In this document: piece after piece, positions 18,054-27,276 of the stretch
Numbering within the stretch: position 1 is the first letter of the stretch
How the letters are laid out: every line of letters starts with the position of its first letter
Assembly: GCA_902605755.1 (NCBI GenBank)
Contig: CACLDR010000019.1
Span: forward strand, 1 to 37,389
DNA: 37,389 nucleotides
Direction: 5' to 3'
DNA from: an uncultured Marinoscillum sp.
GTDB lineage: Bacteria; Bacteroidota; Bacteroidia; Cytophagales; Cyclobacteriaceae
Position numbers and translations under genes: made by a program
The notes under the pieces: generated by a model
Told to the model about the DNA's origin: nothing
Databases searched by the model: none
The model's input: the letters and a program-made list of their open reading frames with translations, nothing else

Positions 18054-19067
18054 ATGTCACAAAAGAAGTTTTGGTCGCCGGTTTTCATAAGTGGAACTGT
18101 TGTCGTGATAGCTCTTTTTTTAACTAGATGTTTTGATATCATTTCTTTTGAACAACCTGAGACAGCAATTGCTGGGGAAACAATATCAATTAAATTAGAC
18201 ATTGAAGTATTGGAGGATAAATTTAATCCTGGAAATGTTGGGGGGACTATGCCAGTGGTTGGATTTTTGGCACCAAAGTCTTGGAATGCCGGGGCAAACA
18301 CAGTTATGAGCATTTCAAGTGAGGTTTATAATAGTACCATGAGTCCAATGGTTGAAGGGGCCATTGAGGGTAAAGGTGGAAAGCCATGGTCAGAAACTTT
18401 AACCTTTAATTACGGTACAGGTGAAAATTATGATCCAACTAAAATGGAATGGGTAATGTTTATGGCAGATGAACCTTATGATCATAATCCGGCCTATCTT
18501 CCTATATATGGAACTGTGAATATTGAAACTGTTGTAGGGCCAAATAATATTACCGCTCAACTAGGGTATTTTATAGGAGAAAATGATAATGGAATATGGG
18601 AGCTAAATGAAAATCAAGATTTTAGATTAGGGAATTGTATTGAAATTACTGGTGGTACAGGAGCCCCTATCAACTATTGTGGTCCAGAACCTGCACCAGG
18701 AACGAGTGTTATAAGTCCTGATGTATTTAGTTATAACGATTTGTTAAAAATCACTTTCGATGCTTCAATAGGAGCAAATGAGGGAGTAACAAAGCTTAGT
18801 GGAGCTAGTTTTGTATATTTGTGTGCGAAGGCTTTATTAAATAATGGAACAGTGATATCAGTTTGTGATAAGACTGATAAAACATCTTTAAATTTTGTTG
18901 GAGATGATATTTGGGAAATTACTATCTGGCCAAAAGATCTTTTTGCATTAAATTTTGCTGAACAAATCTCTATGATTACTTACAATTTTCAAGATCAAAA
19001 CGGGAATAATATTGTTAGAGATTTCTCCACTGGCGAAGATTTTACAATGTTTGCATCCTGTCAATAA
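18054..19067 (+). CDS. DUF4961-like secreted PUL protein (SusF position)
   Basis: From ATG 18054 the product has 337 residues. A hydrophobic signal (VVVIALFLTRC) is followed by a beta-rich protein with QPETAIAGETISIKL, VGFLAPKSWNA and a C-terminal SFVYLCAKALLNNGT region. This resembles DUF4961 proteins that sit behind SusC/D in Bacteroidota PULs. The candidate lipobox Cys has Arg before it, as the preceding protein has Lys. The frame stays open back to a GTG at 18024 that overlaps the upstream stop, giving ten extra residues with a second basic patch; the ATG, preceded by an A-rich stretch, looks better. Likely an outer-membrane accessory glycan binder. The DUF name is recalled from family resemblance, not searched. 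Confidence 0.65.
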   Translation: MSQKKFWSPVFISGTVVVIALFLTRCFDIISFEQPETAIAGETISIKLDIEVLEDKFNPGNVGGTMPVVGFLAPKSWNAGANTVMSISSEVYNSTMSPMVEGAIEGKGGKPWSETLTFNYGTGENYDPTKMEWVMFMADEPYDHNPAYLPIYGTVNIETVVGPNNITAQLGYFIGENDNGIWELNENQDFRLGNCIEITGGTGAPINYCGPEPAPGTSVISPDVFSYNDLLKITFDASIGANEGVTKLSGASFVYLCAKALLNNGTVISVCDKTDKTSLNFVGDDIWEITIWPKDLFALNFAEQISMITYNFQDQNGNNIVRDFSTGEDFTMFASCQ

Positions 19068-19094
19068 ATGCATAAAATGTTTATATTTTGATTT

Positions 19095-20795
19095 ATGAAA
19101 TTCTTAGTTAGATATTTTGTTTTACTTATTTCATTTTCATCAGTAGCTCAAACTTTTACCAATCCTATTTTACCTGGAGCCTATCCAGATCCCTCTATTA
19201 GCCAGGCTCAAGGATATTATTACATTGTCAATTCATCTTTCGAATACTTTCCTGGGCTGCCTATTCACAAAAGCAATGACTTGGTAAATTGGGAGTTGAT
19301 TGGATATGGACTAGACAGAGAGGATCAATGTAATGGGTCAAATAACTTACTTGATGTCCAAAGTAATGGTGGTATTCATGCACCCACCATACGTTATCAT
19401 GACGGCACTTTTTATATAATTACCACCAACATTTATAGTCCTGCAAATGGCCCTACCCAGTTCATTAACTTTATAATTACAGCTAAAGATCCAGCTGGAT
19501 CATGGTCCAAACCTCACATAATTGATGGGGCACCAGGAATTGATCCTGATTTATTTTTTGATGATGATGGGACTGTTTGGTTTGTTGGAACCCATGACAA
19601 AGGAGATAAAAATGCGAATGGGATTGGGGAGTTGTGGGTACAAGAATTGGATCTCAACAGGTGGCAACTTAAAGGTGAGAGAACCTCTGTTTGGACAGGA
19701 GCTTGTGGTGGCTGTTGTTTGGAAGGGCCTCATATGTATAAAAGAAATGGAGTTTATTACTTGATGGCTGCTGAGGGTGGAACTTCTTTTAATCATGCCG
19801 TAATGATTGCTGCAAGTGACAAAATTACTGGTCCCTACGATTCCAACCCGAGAAATCCTATTCTCACCACGAGGCATTTATCAAAAGATAATTGGGTACA
19901 CAGCACTGGGCATGGCGATTTGATTAATGTAACCGATGGAAGATGGTTTATGGTCACCTTGGGTAAGCGTGGGGATGAGCAAAGAGAATCTAATATGGGT
20001 AGAGAGACCCACTTGATCCCTGTTTCATGGGAAAAAGCAACGGTAAGATGGGAGCAAGTGAGTGATAATGAATGGAAACCCGTGACTTACGAATTTCCAG
20101 TTGGAGCCCCTGAAACTGGTAAGGTTGAACGGATTAATCCCATACCTTTTAAACAAACTCAGCAATATCAAGATGATGCATTTAATGATAATTTTGATGG
20201 GTCAAAATTAAATTTAGAATGGAATTTTAGAAGGGTACCTAAAGCCAATACTTTTTCATTGTCTGCTCGGACGGGTTATTTGAGGTTGTATGCAAAACCC
20301 GAGATAATTGAAAATAGGGGACAGGCTAGTTTGATGGGCTTTAGACAGCGAGAAAGTGATTTTCAATATTCTACCAGCATTCACTTTCGACCTGAAAAGA
20401 ACGGTGAAGAGGCTGGCATCAGTCTGTTTCAAAAAGACAACAATTATGTCAATTTTACCCTAATTAAAGAACAAGGGATAATGGTGCTTCGGGTAATCCA
20501 TAAAGATCCTAAAGATGATCCTAAAATCTTGAAACAAGAAATTTTATCAAGCTACGATGGACAGATTATGTTAAAAGTAATTTCCAAAAATCATCAATAC
20601 CATTATCAATATTCTCTTGACCATGGGCAGGAATACATTTCATTCGTGAGATCAAAGGGAGATTTAATTTTAAGCCATCGAACTAGCTCATACACTGGAG
20701 CGTATTTAGGATTGTATGCGACAGGTAATGGGGAAAGTACGAAAGCTTTTATGGATATAAATTGGGTATCTTATCAAGGGTTCCCAAGAACTTAA
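19095..20795 (+). CDS. Secreted GH43 glycosidase (beta-xylosidase / arabinofuranosidase type) with C-terminal beta-sandwich
   Basis: Predicted periplasmic or extracellular exo-enzyme on xylose- or arabinose-containing chains. A signal peptide ends near VAQ (residue 19). The five-blade GH43 domain (about 20-350) begins FTNPILPGAYPDPS with base D32, has GIDPDLFFDDDG with the pKa-tuning D150, and CLEGPHMY with acid E210, so the catalytic triad is complete. Residues about 365-562 form the concanavalin-like GH43 C2 domain (NDNFDGSKLNLEWNFRR, GYLRLYA, AGISLFQ) common in XynB-type enzymes. A CGGCC cluster stands next to the catalytic Glu. It lies 27 bases after the DUF4961-like gene and closes the PUL; a hairpin follows at 20849-20874. 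Xylosidase versus arabinofuranosidase cannot be separated by eye. Confidence 0.92.
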   Translation: MKFLVRYFVLLISFSSVAQTFTNPILPGAYPDPSISQAQGYYYIVNSSFEYFPGLPIHKSNDLVNWELIGYGLDREDQCNGSNNLLDVQSNGGIHAPTIRYHDGTFYIITTNIYSPANGPTQFINFIITAKDPAGSWSKPHIIDGAPGIDPDLFFDDDGTVWFVGTHDKGDKNANGIGELWVQELDLNRWQLKGERTSVWTGACGGCCLEGPHMYKRNGVYYLMAAEGGTSFNHAVMIAASDKITGPYDSNPRNPILTTRHLSKDNWVHSTGHGDLINVTDGRWFMVTLGKRGDEQRESNMGRETHLIPVSWEKATVRWEQVSDNEWKPVTYEFPVGAPETGKVERINPIPFKQTQQYQDDAFNDNFDGSKLNLEWNFRRVPKANTFSLSARTGYLRLYAKPEIIENRGQASLMGFRQRESDFQYSTSIHFRPEKNGEEAGISLFQKDNNYVNFTLIKEQGIMVLRVIHKDPKDDPKILKQEILSSYDGQIMLKVISKNHQYHYQYSLDHGQEYISFVRSKGDLILSHRTSSYTGAYLGLYATGNGESTKAFMDINWVSYQGFPRT

Positions 20796-20848
20796 CTTTC
20801 TTTAACATTTAAATACTAATATTGCTTTGCCTCAAAATCCTAATTTCT

Positions 20849-20874
20849 TTTAAAATATCTTCCGGTATTTTAAA
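20849..20874 (+). terminator. AT-rich hairpin after GH43 gene
   Basis: An 11-bp stem with a TTCC tetraloop: the left arm 20849-20859 pairs with the right arm 20864-20874, with one T-G wobble near the loop. It lies 54 bases after the GH43 stop and 74 before the batD-like start, the right place to end the PUL transcript. It lacks a strong T run behind it on the + strand, so intrinsic termination is only likely. Confidence 0.4.
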
Positions 20875-20947
20875 TTTGCTATTAAATTAAATACACAAAA
20901 CTGTCCAAGTGATATTTTTGTTTCCCTGGGCTACATTTGCTTCCAGA

Positions 20948-22381
20948 ATGAATATTCTTAAAGTTATATTTTTATTTTTTTTGGGCCTATTGGTTATTTC
21001 TTCAAAAGCTTTTGGTCAAAAAGTAACCGTAATAATGGGGCCAGATCAGTTTGCCATAAATCAACTTTGGACCATTACCATAACTGTGCAAAATGAAAGA
21101 TTACGTAATTACAGTAACTTTCCAGAAATTGAAGGTTTGGTTAAAAGGGGTACTTCCTCTTCCTCTTCAACAAATTATGTTAATGGTAAAATGAGTTCAT
21201 CTCAAAGTATTATTCAGAATTATCAAGCTATGAAGGAAGGAGAGGTTGAAGTTCCGGCTTTTGATATAACAGTAAATGATCAATCGTTTTCAGTGAAAGG
21301 CAAAAGTTTAATAGTAACTGTACCAACCCAACAACGTCGGTCCAATTTTCAAGATCCATTTCAAGATTTTTTTCAGCAAAGAGCGCCATCTGAATTTGTA
21401 GAAGTTGAGGCGGATGCTTTTCTGGCATTGACTACGGATAAAAATGAAATTTACATAGGGGAAGGTATAACCACCACCTTAGCTTTCTATGTAGCAGCTT
21501 CCAATCGTGCAGACATGAAATTTTATGATCTTGGAACCCAACTAACAGGAATTATAAAGAAAATAAAACCAGAAAATTCTTGGGAAGAAAATTTCAATAT
21601 CGATAATATCAATGGGGAATCTGTTAATATAAAAGGTATTCAATATACCCAGTACAAAATTTTTCAGGCGACTTATTTTACATTGAATTTAGACACAATT
21701 AACTTTCCCAGTGTAGGGCTTAAGTTAATTAAATACGATCAAGTTAAAAATCCCTCTTTTTTTGGCAGGAATCGTCAAGAAAATTATGAAACCTTTTATA
21801 GTAAACCCAAGACCGTCAGGATAAAAGAGTTACCACCTCATCCTTTAAAAGATGTAGTTAATGTAGGCTCCTATAAGTTGAAAGAGGCAATTAGTTCAGG
21901 GAATTTAACTACGGGACAAAGTTTTAATTATTCTTTTGAAATAGGAGGGACTGGCAATATCAGTGCTATAAATATGCCAAAAATAGAGTCCAATAAATTG
22001 TTTGAGTTTTATGAACCTAATATTGTTCAAAATATTCGAAGATCGTCTAACCGAGTAACTGGGAGTAAAAAGTTTGATTATTTTGGAATCCCGAATGAAC
22101 CAGGCATCTATGAATTAGGGGATTTTATTCAGTGGATTTTTTTTGATCCTATTCAGGAGAAATATGATACGCTGAAGTCGGATATTCAACTTCAAGTTGA
22201 TGGAGAGAGCAGGAAAAACGAATATATTTCTTCTAATGATCTAGGCTCATTTTATGACATTATTGAATACGAAGACAATAAATTGGTTTCAATCAAAACT
22301 GGTATAGGTTATCAAATCTTTATCAACCTATTTATATTCGCTATATTGGTAGGCAGTATGGTATTACTATTTAAAAAATAA
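20948..22381 (+). CDS. BatD-like protein (PF13584 type), membrane-anchored periplasmic
   Basis: A 477-residue protein from ATG 20948, where a clean signal peptide begins ([16 protein letters not shown]...AFGQ). An in-frame GTG at 20909 would add 13 residues before the signal and is disfavoured. The mature part is beta-sandwich-like, with [20 protein letters not shown] and [12 protein letters not shown] at the start and a repeated Ig-like [16 protein letters not shown] block. A single C-terminal membrane segment follows ([18 protein letters not shown]). This is the BatD architecture; Bat proteins in Bacteroidota are linked to stress tolerance and work with MoxR/VWA partners, none of which are near. 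A TATTTTTG element at 20913-20920 fits the phylum's -7 box, but no clear -33 box is seen. It overlaps aroC by one base. Confidence 0.75.
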   Translation: MNILKVIFLFFLGLLVISSKAFGQKVTVIMGPDQFAINQLWTITITVQNERLRNYSNFPEIEGLVKRGTSSSSSTNYVNGKMSSSQSIIQNYQAMKEGEVEVPAFDITVNDQSFSVKGKSLIVTVPTQQRRSNFQDPFQDFFQQRAPSEFVEVEADAFLALTTDKNEIYIGEGITTTLAFYVAASNRADMKFYDLGTQLTGIIKKIKPENSWEENFNIDNINGESVNIKGIQYTQYKIFQATYFTLNLDTINFPSVGLKLIKYDQVKNPSFFGRNRQENYETFYSKPKTVRIKELPPHPLKDVVNVGSYKLKEAISSGNLTTGQSFNYSFEIGGTGNISAINMPKIESNKLFEFYEPNIVQNIRRSSNRVTGSKKFDYFGIPNEPGIYELGDFIQWIFFDPIQEKYDTLKSDIQLQVDGESRKNEYISSNDLGSFYDIIEYEDNKLVSIKTGIGYQIFINLFIFAILVGSMVLLFKK

Positions 22382-23472
22382 TGGGAAGTTCTTTTGGAAA
22401 AATATTTAAAATCAGCACTTTTGGAGAATCACATGGGCCGGCTATTGGTGTTAATATTGAGGGGCTGCCTGCGGGGGTTCAAATCGATTTAGAGAACATT
22501 CAACTTGAGTTGGGCCGAAGGAGGCCCGGTCAATCTAGGATAACAACACAAAGGAAAGAAGCAGATGAAGTTGAAATTTTGTCGGGAGTTTTTGAAGGTG
22601 TGAGTACGGGGACACCTTTGGCTATGGTGATTAGAAATAGAGATCAAAAAAGTAAGGATTACGCTCACATTTCCCATAAGTTTAGACCGAGCCATGCGGA
22701 CTATACCTTTCAGGAAAAATATGGTATAAGAGATTATCGTGGTGGGGGAAGAAGTTCCGCGCGTGAAACTGCGGCTCGTGTTGCCGCTGGTGCGGTGGCA
22801 AAGCAATTTATAGCGCAAGCCTTTGGAGGGCACTTCTATGCCTATGTTTCCCAAGTAGGTTCCTTAAAACTGGAAAAAGATTACCTAGACTTAGATCTTG
22901 ATCAAATTGATGATCATTTAGTACGTTGTCCTGATCCTGAAATGGCAGATAGAATGTTTAGGCTCATTGATCAAGTTCGTAAAAATCAGGATACCATTGG
23001 AGGTATTGTTACTGGCGTAATAAAAAATATTCCCGTTGGACTTGGAGAGCCTGTTTTTGATAAGTTAAATGCCACCTTAGGAAAGGCAATGTTAAGTATC
23101 AATGCCGTAAAGGGGTTTGAATATGGAAGTGGGTTTGAAGGGGTTAAAATGACGGGCTCGAAGCACAATGATGCTTTCTACCAAGAAGGAGATCGAGTGC
23201 GAACACGAACCAACAAATCTGGGGGAATCCAAGGAGGGATCTCAAATGGTGAAGATATTTATTTTAATGTAGCCTTTAAGCCGGTGGCTACTATAATGCA
23301 AGATCAGGAGAGTGTAGATCAGGAGGGTAATAATACAAAAATATCGGGAAAAGGACGACATGACCCTTGTGTAGTACCACGTGCGGTACCCATTGTAGAG
23401 GCGATGTCGGCATTGGTGATAGCAGATTTCTACCTAATCAGCAAAACTAATAAGTTGACTCATAAATTATGA
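22381..23472 (+). CDS. aroC: Chorismate synthase
   Basis: Converts 5-enolpyruvylshikimate 3-phosphate to chorismate using reduced FMN, the last step of the shikimate pathway, in the cytoplasm. The sequence runs through all signatures: [18 protein letters not shown] near the start, the arginine-rich [22 protein letters not shown] written here in part ([11 protein letters not shown]), [44 protein letters not shown] and the C-terminal [18 protein letters not shown]. At 363 residues it is full length. The ATG overlaps the batD stop (TAATG), and the stop overlaps the symporter start by ATGA, so the three are coupled although functionally unrelated. Confidence 0.98.
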   Translation: MGSSFGKIFKISTFGESHGPAIGVNIEGLPAGVQIDLENIQLELGRRRPGQSRITTQRKEADEVEILSGVFEGVSTGTPLAMVIRNRDQKSKDYAHISHKFRPSHADYTFQEKYGIRDYRGGGRSSARETAARVAAGAVAKQFIAQAFGGHFYAYVSQVGSLKLEKDYLDLDLDQIDDHLVRCPDPEMADRMFRLIDQVRKNQDTIGGIVTGVIKNIPVGLGEPVFDKLNATLGKAMLSINAVKGFEYGSGFEGVKMTGSKHNDAFYQEGDRVRTRTNKSGGIQGGISNGEDIYFNVAFKPVATIMQDQESVDQEGNNTKISGKGRHDPCVVPRAVPIVEAMSALVIADFYLISKTNKLTHKL

Positions 23473-24878
23473 AAAAGTTACCAATTCATGTTAAAATAGT
23501 TACCGGGTTAATTTTAGGGATTGTTTGGGCTTTTATATCAAGCTTATTGGGGTGGAATGAATTTACTATTCGATGGATTGATCCTTTTGGCATGATATTT
23601 ATCAAACTGTTGAAATTCATTGCTGTTCCCTTAGTTTTATTTTCTATTATTGGGGGTATATCTGGATTGCGAGATGTCTCTAAATTGGGACGTTTGGGAT
23701 GGAAAACCTTAATGGCTTACATGACGACAACTTTGTTGGCGGTGAGTATTGGTTTGACATTAGTAAATATTGTCAAGCCAGGAACACACATAGATGAGGA
23801 ACAGCGTATTAAGAATAGACTTTCCTATGAAGTTTGGTTACAAGAAAATGACATTGGGGTCACCCAAGACGGGTTAAATTTTCTCTCTGATCCAAAATAT
23901 TCGGCTTACCTTTCGGAGGTTCAAGTGTCTGAGCAGGCTACTTCACCAAAGTTAGATTTAGAAAAAAAAATGAAGACCGTAGCGGTTCAAAAAGAAAATT
24001 CTCCATTAAAGTTTATTGTTGAGATGGTACCTGATAATATTTTCGCATCATTGTCTGGTAATGGATTGATGCTTCAAGTAATCTTTTTTGCTATTTTCTT
24101 CGGAATAACCTTGGTTTTTATCCCAAAAGAAGCTTCTGTACCTATTATTAATTTAGTCAATGGGATGAATTTGATTTTTTTAAAAATGGTAGACTTGGTT
24201 ATGAAGGGAGCACCTTTTTTTGTTTTTTGCCTTTTGGCAGGTGTAGTAGCAAAGATGGCAGATTCACCTCAAGCGGTGTTTGATATTTTTGTAGGTTTGG
24301 GATCTTATTCGCTTACCTTATTTTGTGGATTGTTTTTATTGACATTTGTAGTTTATCCTTTGATTGTGAAATTATTTGTTTCTAAGATGAGCTTTAAAGA
24401 TTTTTTTAAGAATATTAGTCCAGCACAATTTTTAGCTTTTTCGACTAGTTCTAGTGCTGCTACCCTACCCGTAACGATGGAATGCGTTGAAGAAAATGTC
24501 GGTGTACCAAAGTCTGTTTCAAGCTTTGTTTTGCCCATTGGGGCCACGGTAAATATGGATGGGACTTCCATGTTTGAGGGGGTAGCGGTTGTCTTTTTAG
24601 CACAGCTCCATTTTATTGATCTGACAATATTACAGCAACTTACGATTGTGTTTACTGCTGCAGCAGCGTCTATTGGTTCGGCTGCAGTGCCTAGTGCGGG
24701 GTTGATTATGATGATTATGGTATTACAATCTGTTGGATTAAACCCAGCATGGGTAGCTGTCATATTCCCTGTAGATCGCATTTTAGATATGTGCAGAACA
24801 GTAGTGAATGTGACAGGTGACATGGTCGTATCTACTCTGATAGCAAAATCCGAAGGGGAGTTAGAAAAATATACATAG
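23469..24878 (+). CDS. Dicarboxylate/amino acid:cation symporter (DAACS, GltP/DctA type)
   Basis: Inner-membrane cation-coupled importer of acidic amino acids or C4-dicarboxylates. Multiple hydrophobic segments are followed by the re-entrant-loop motif [14 protein letters not shown], then [17 protein letters not shown] and a second loop [15 protein letters not shown], all typical of the SLC1/DAACS fold; [17 protein letters not shown] near the end carries the conserved substrate-binding Asp, Arg and Asn region. A hydrophilic insert of about 70 residues ([11 protein letters not shown] to [11 protein letters not shown]) lies after the third helix, longer than in E. coli GltP. Length is 469. It starts inside the aroC stop. 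Substrate cannot be read. Confidence 0.93.
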   Translation: MKKLPIHVKIVTGLILGIVWAFISSLLGWNEFTIRWIDPFGMIFIKLLKFIAVPLVLFSIIGGISGLRDVSKLGRLGWKTLMAYMTTTLLAVSIGLTLVNIVKPGTHIDEEQRIKNRLSYEVWLQENDIGVTQDGLNFLSDPKYSAYLSEVQVSEQATSPKLDLEKKMKTVAVQKENSPLKFIVEMVPDNIFASLSGNGLMLQVIFFAIFFGITLVFIPKEASVPIINLVNGMNLIFLKMVDLVMKGAPFFVFCLLAGVVAKMADSPQAVFDIFVGLGSYSLTLFCGLFLLTFVVYPLIVKLFVSKMSFKDFFKNISPAQFLAFSTSSSAATLPVTMECVEENVGVPKSVSSFVLPIGATVNMDGTSMFEGVAVVFLAQLHFIDLTILQQLTIVFTAAAASIGSAAVPSAGLIMMIMVLQSVGLNPAWVAVIFPVDRILDMCRTVVNVTGDMVVSTLIAKSEGELEKYT

Positions 24879-24905
24879 GTCCTCTTTAATAAAGGAATTA
24901 ATCAT

Positions 24906-24940
24906 TTTGTCGATTATTCAGTTAAGTAAGTTTATTTTTG
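24906..24940 (+). promoter_or_regulatory. Candidate Bacteroidota-type promoter for nfu gene
   Basis: TTTG at 24906-24909 and TATTTTTG at 24933-24940 match the phylum's -33 TTTG and -7 TAnnTTTG boxes. The 23-base spacing is at the long end. The predicted start of transcription would be about 10 bases before the ATG at 24959. Confidence 0.35.
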
Positions 24941-24958
24941 TATTCTAAAGTTAAAAAT

Positions 24959-25543
24959 ATGTCTGAACCTGTTAGAACACCAATAAATATATATACTGAG
25001 GCCAATCCGAATCCTAATTCGTTAAAGTTTGTGGCCAACTTCATGCTCATGCCCGAGGGTGTAAGTAGAGATTTTCCAGATATAAAAAGTGCAGAAGAAG
25101 CACCTTTGGCCATTAAACTTTTTGAAAAAGCCTATGTGAAACGTGTTTTTTATATGAGTAATTTTATCACAGTCACTAAAGATGAAGATGTTGATTGGTA
25201 TGAAATTAAAGGTGAGATTGTTACAATTATTAAAACTCACTTAGAGGCTGGATTACAAATTTTAACTGGAAAAGAGATAAAAGAAGATAATCACGATGAG
25301 GTTTCGGAAACTGATCTTGAAGCTAAAATTAAAGGAATATTGAATGAGTATATTCGACCTGCTGTCGAGATGGATGGAGGTGCGATTACTTTTGATTCAT
25401 TCACTGAGGGTAAGGTTAAAGTGCTGCTACAAGGATCCTGTTCGGGTTGTCCAAGTTCGACATTAACTCTTAAATCTGGTATAGAAAATTTACTAAAGCG
25501 GATGGTTCCTGAGGTAAAGAAAGTAGAGGCTGTAGGTGTATAG
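24959..25543 (+). CDS. NifU/Nfu-type Fe-S cluster scaffold protein
   Basis: Cytoplasmic carrier that holds and delivers Fe-S clusters. ATG 24959 (MSEPVRTPINIYTEANPNP) is preferred over the in-frame TTG at 24938, which overlaps the likely -7 box. Residues about 8-90 are the Nfu N-terminal domain (ANPNSLKF-type start, SAEEAPLAIKLFEKAYVKRVF). Residues about 120-190 are the NifU C-terminal domain with RPAVEMDGGAI and the cluster-binding C-S-G-C in GSCSGCPSSTLTLK. At 194 residues both domains are complete. It stands alone with its own candidate promoter. Confidence 0.93.
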   Translation: MSEPVRTPINIYTEANPNPNSLKFVANFMLMPEGVSRDFPDIKSAEEAPLAIKLFEKAYVKRVFYMSNFITVTKDEDVDWYEIKGEIVTIIKTHLEAGLQILTGKEIKEDNHDEVSETDLEAKIKGILNEYIRPAVEMDGGAITFDSFTEGKVKVLLQGSCSGCPSSTLTLKSGIENLLKRMVPEVKKVEAVGV

Positions 25544-25646
25544 TTAGATAGAGATGAGTTGACAGGATTTAAGATTAATCTACCCAACTAATGTGTTTAA
25601 ATTCTTTTTTTATATTATGAGTATTTGCTTTTAATTTTCTACTTTT

Positions 25647-27215
25647 TTGTCTGATTCCAAAAAATTAGAGTTAGTGCTAAACCCTGACATTGCTTTAGAT
25701 GATCAAAATTTGCGTGCTTTCTTAAAGGGCAAAGGTTGGCTTGGTGATGAACAGTATTTTTTGGTGGATCGACGATCTATCGATGCGCGAAAGTTAAAAG
25801 TAAAAGTCAACATTAGCTTATCAATTTCAGCAGTTCCTCTCAATCATGAATTCGTTGAATACGAACCGGCGGCGGAATCGGTTTTAAATGCACAAAAAGT
25901 TATCATCGTAGGGGCAGGTCCAGCTGGACTTTTCGCAGCTTTAAAGGCTATTTCATTAGGTTATCGCCCGATAATCATTGAACGTGGTAAAGATGTGAGA
26001 GGACGCCGACGTGATCTTGCTGAAGTTAATAAGAAAGGCATTGTAAATCCAGATAGTAATTATTGCTTCGGTGAAGGAGGGGCAGGGACGTATTCTGATG
26101 GTAAACTGTATACGCGAGCCAAGAAGCGTGGTAGTGTACGCCGTATATTCGAGATATTGGTGGCACACGGTGCTCCTGAGGATATTCTATTTGAAGCACA
26201 TCCACATATTGGAACAAATAAACTTCCAAAAATTGTATCAGCAATCAGTAAAACCATTGAAGGACTTGGAGGGATGATACACTTCAATGCCCGAGTAAAT
26301 AATTTTATCATCGAAGATGGATCAATGCGAGGAGTAGTTACGAAAGAAGGTCGACGACATCAAGGAATTGGAGTAATTCTGGCCACCGGTCATTCGGCAC
26401 GCGATATTTTTAATTTATGTTTAGCACAGGGAATTAAGATCGAGTCCAAACCTTTCGCTCTGGGCGTACGGGTAGAGCACCCACAGGAACAAATCGATCA
26501 GATTCAATATCATACCAATGAACGGGGCTTACTGCCAGCAGCCAGTTACGCTATGGCATATCAGTCTAAATTGTCGGGTAAAGAAAGAGGGGTATTTTCA
26601 TTTTGCATGTGTCCAGGTGGATTTATAGTTCCAGCTTCAACATCACCGGGTGAGATTGTTGTAAATGGGATGAGTCCATCAAGGCGAGACAGCAAATTTG
26701 CTAATTCAGGTATTGTTGTGGCTATTGAGGAGCAAGACTTAAAAGACGTTAACTTAATGGGACCTTTGGCAGGTATGGAATTTCAAGCCAGCCTTGAAAA
26801 ACGGGCATGGGAATCAGTAAGTAAGGGGCAAATGGCCCCTGTCCAAAGGTTAGAGGATTTCATGAATGGAGTTCATTCTTCTTCGTTAAATGCATCTTCA
26901 TATCAACCAGGCCTGGAATCAGTAGAAATGAGAAAAATTTTGCCTAAATTCATTAGCGAGCGCTTGAAACAGGGATTTCGTTTCTTTGACCATAAAATGC
27001 AAGGATATATAACTAACGACGCACAAATTATAGGGATTGAAAGTAGGACCTCTTCTCCCGTGCGCATACCTCGAGATAAAATAACATGTGAACACCAAGA
27101 GGTCAAAAGGTTATTTCCATGTGGTGAAGGTGCGGGTTATGCGGGAGGTATTGTGTCTGCAGCCATGGATGGTGAACGATGTATGGATCATTTGGCCAAG
27201 CTCTATCTAAAATAA
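25647..27215 (+). CDS. FAD-dependent dehydrogenase of the COG2509 family
   Basis: Cytoplasmic flavoprotein of unknown substrate. The dinucleotide-binding motif VIIVGAGPAGLFAALKA (about residues 85-101) binds FAD, preceded by an 80-residue N-terminal domain of the uncharacterised COG2509 type. NYCFGEGGAGTYSDGKLYTR and the C-terminal LFPCGEGAGYAGGIVSAAMDG are hallmarks of this family, as is FSFCMCPGGFIVPA in the middle. TTG at 25647 is the only reasonable start: an in-frame stop lies 13 bases upstream and the family's N-terminal strand follows immediately (KKLELVLNPDIAL). At 522 residues it is full length. It converges on the large FAD/Fe-S gene, with a hairpin between. Confidence 0.88.
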   Translation: MSDSKKLELVLNPDIALDDQNLRAFLKGKGWLGDEQYFLVDRRSIDARKLKVKVNISLSISAVPLNHEFVEYEPAAESVLNAQKVIIVGAGPAGLFAALKAISLGYRPIIIERGKDVRGRRRDLAEVNKKGIVNPDSNYCFGEGGAGTYSDGKLYTRAKKRGSVRRIFEILVAHGAPEDILFEAHPHIGTNKLPKIVSAISKTIEGLGGMIHFNARVNNFIIEDGSMRGVVTKEGRRHQGIGVILATGHSARDIFNLCLAQGIKIESKPFALGVRVEHPQEQIDQIQYHTNERGLLPAASYAMAYQSKLSGKERGVFSFCMCPGGFIVPASTSPGEIVVNGMSPSRRDSKFANSGIVVAIEEQDLKDVNLMGPLAGMEFQASLEKRAWESVSKGQMAPVQRLEDFMNGVHSSSLNASSYQPGLESVEMRKILPKFISERLKQGFRFFDHKMQGYITNDAQIIGIESRTSSPVRIPRDKITCEHQEVKRLFPCGEGAGYAGGIVSAAMDGERCMDHLAKLYLK

Positions 27216-27246
27216 TCTCCCAAATTATATATATCCATTGGGGATT
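27214..27246. terminator. Bidirectional hairpin between convergent genes
   Basis: The left arm 27214-27223 (AATC, a bulged T, CCCAA) pairs with 27238-27246 (TTGGGGATT), giving 9 bp around a 14-base AT loop. It is followed by AAAAA on the + strand and by a T-rich run when read on the - strand. It overlaps the stop codon of the COG2509 gene and sits 31 bases past the stop of the convergent FAD/Fe-S gene. Confidence 0.45.
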
Positions 27247-27276
27247 AAAAAGCTTGAATTTAATTGTTATTTAACT

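Noticed and set aside
18008-18313. 101-codon ORF on the - strand overlapping the DUF4961-like start
   Set aside because: It is antisense to the PUL operon, has no recognisable product, and its presence is explained by the coding frame of the + strand gene.
1-20795. Sialic acid utilisation locus, suggested by the sialate O-acetylesterase family name
   Set aside because: No sialidase, sialic acid lyase or transporter is present; the family acts on many acetylated glycans, and the sulfatases point elsewhere.
22489-22854. 121-codon ORF on the - strand
   Set aside because: It is antisense to highly conserved chorismate synthase sequence and has no family features.
24353-24823. 156-codon ORF on the - strand
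   Set aside because: It lies wholly inside the symporter gene, antisense, with low-complexity composition and no recognisable domain.
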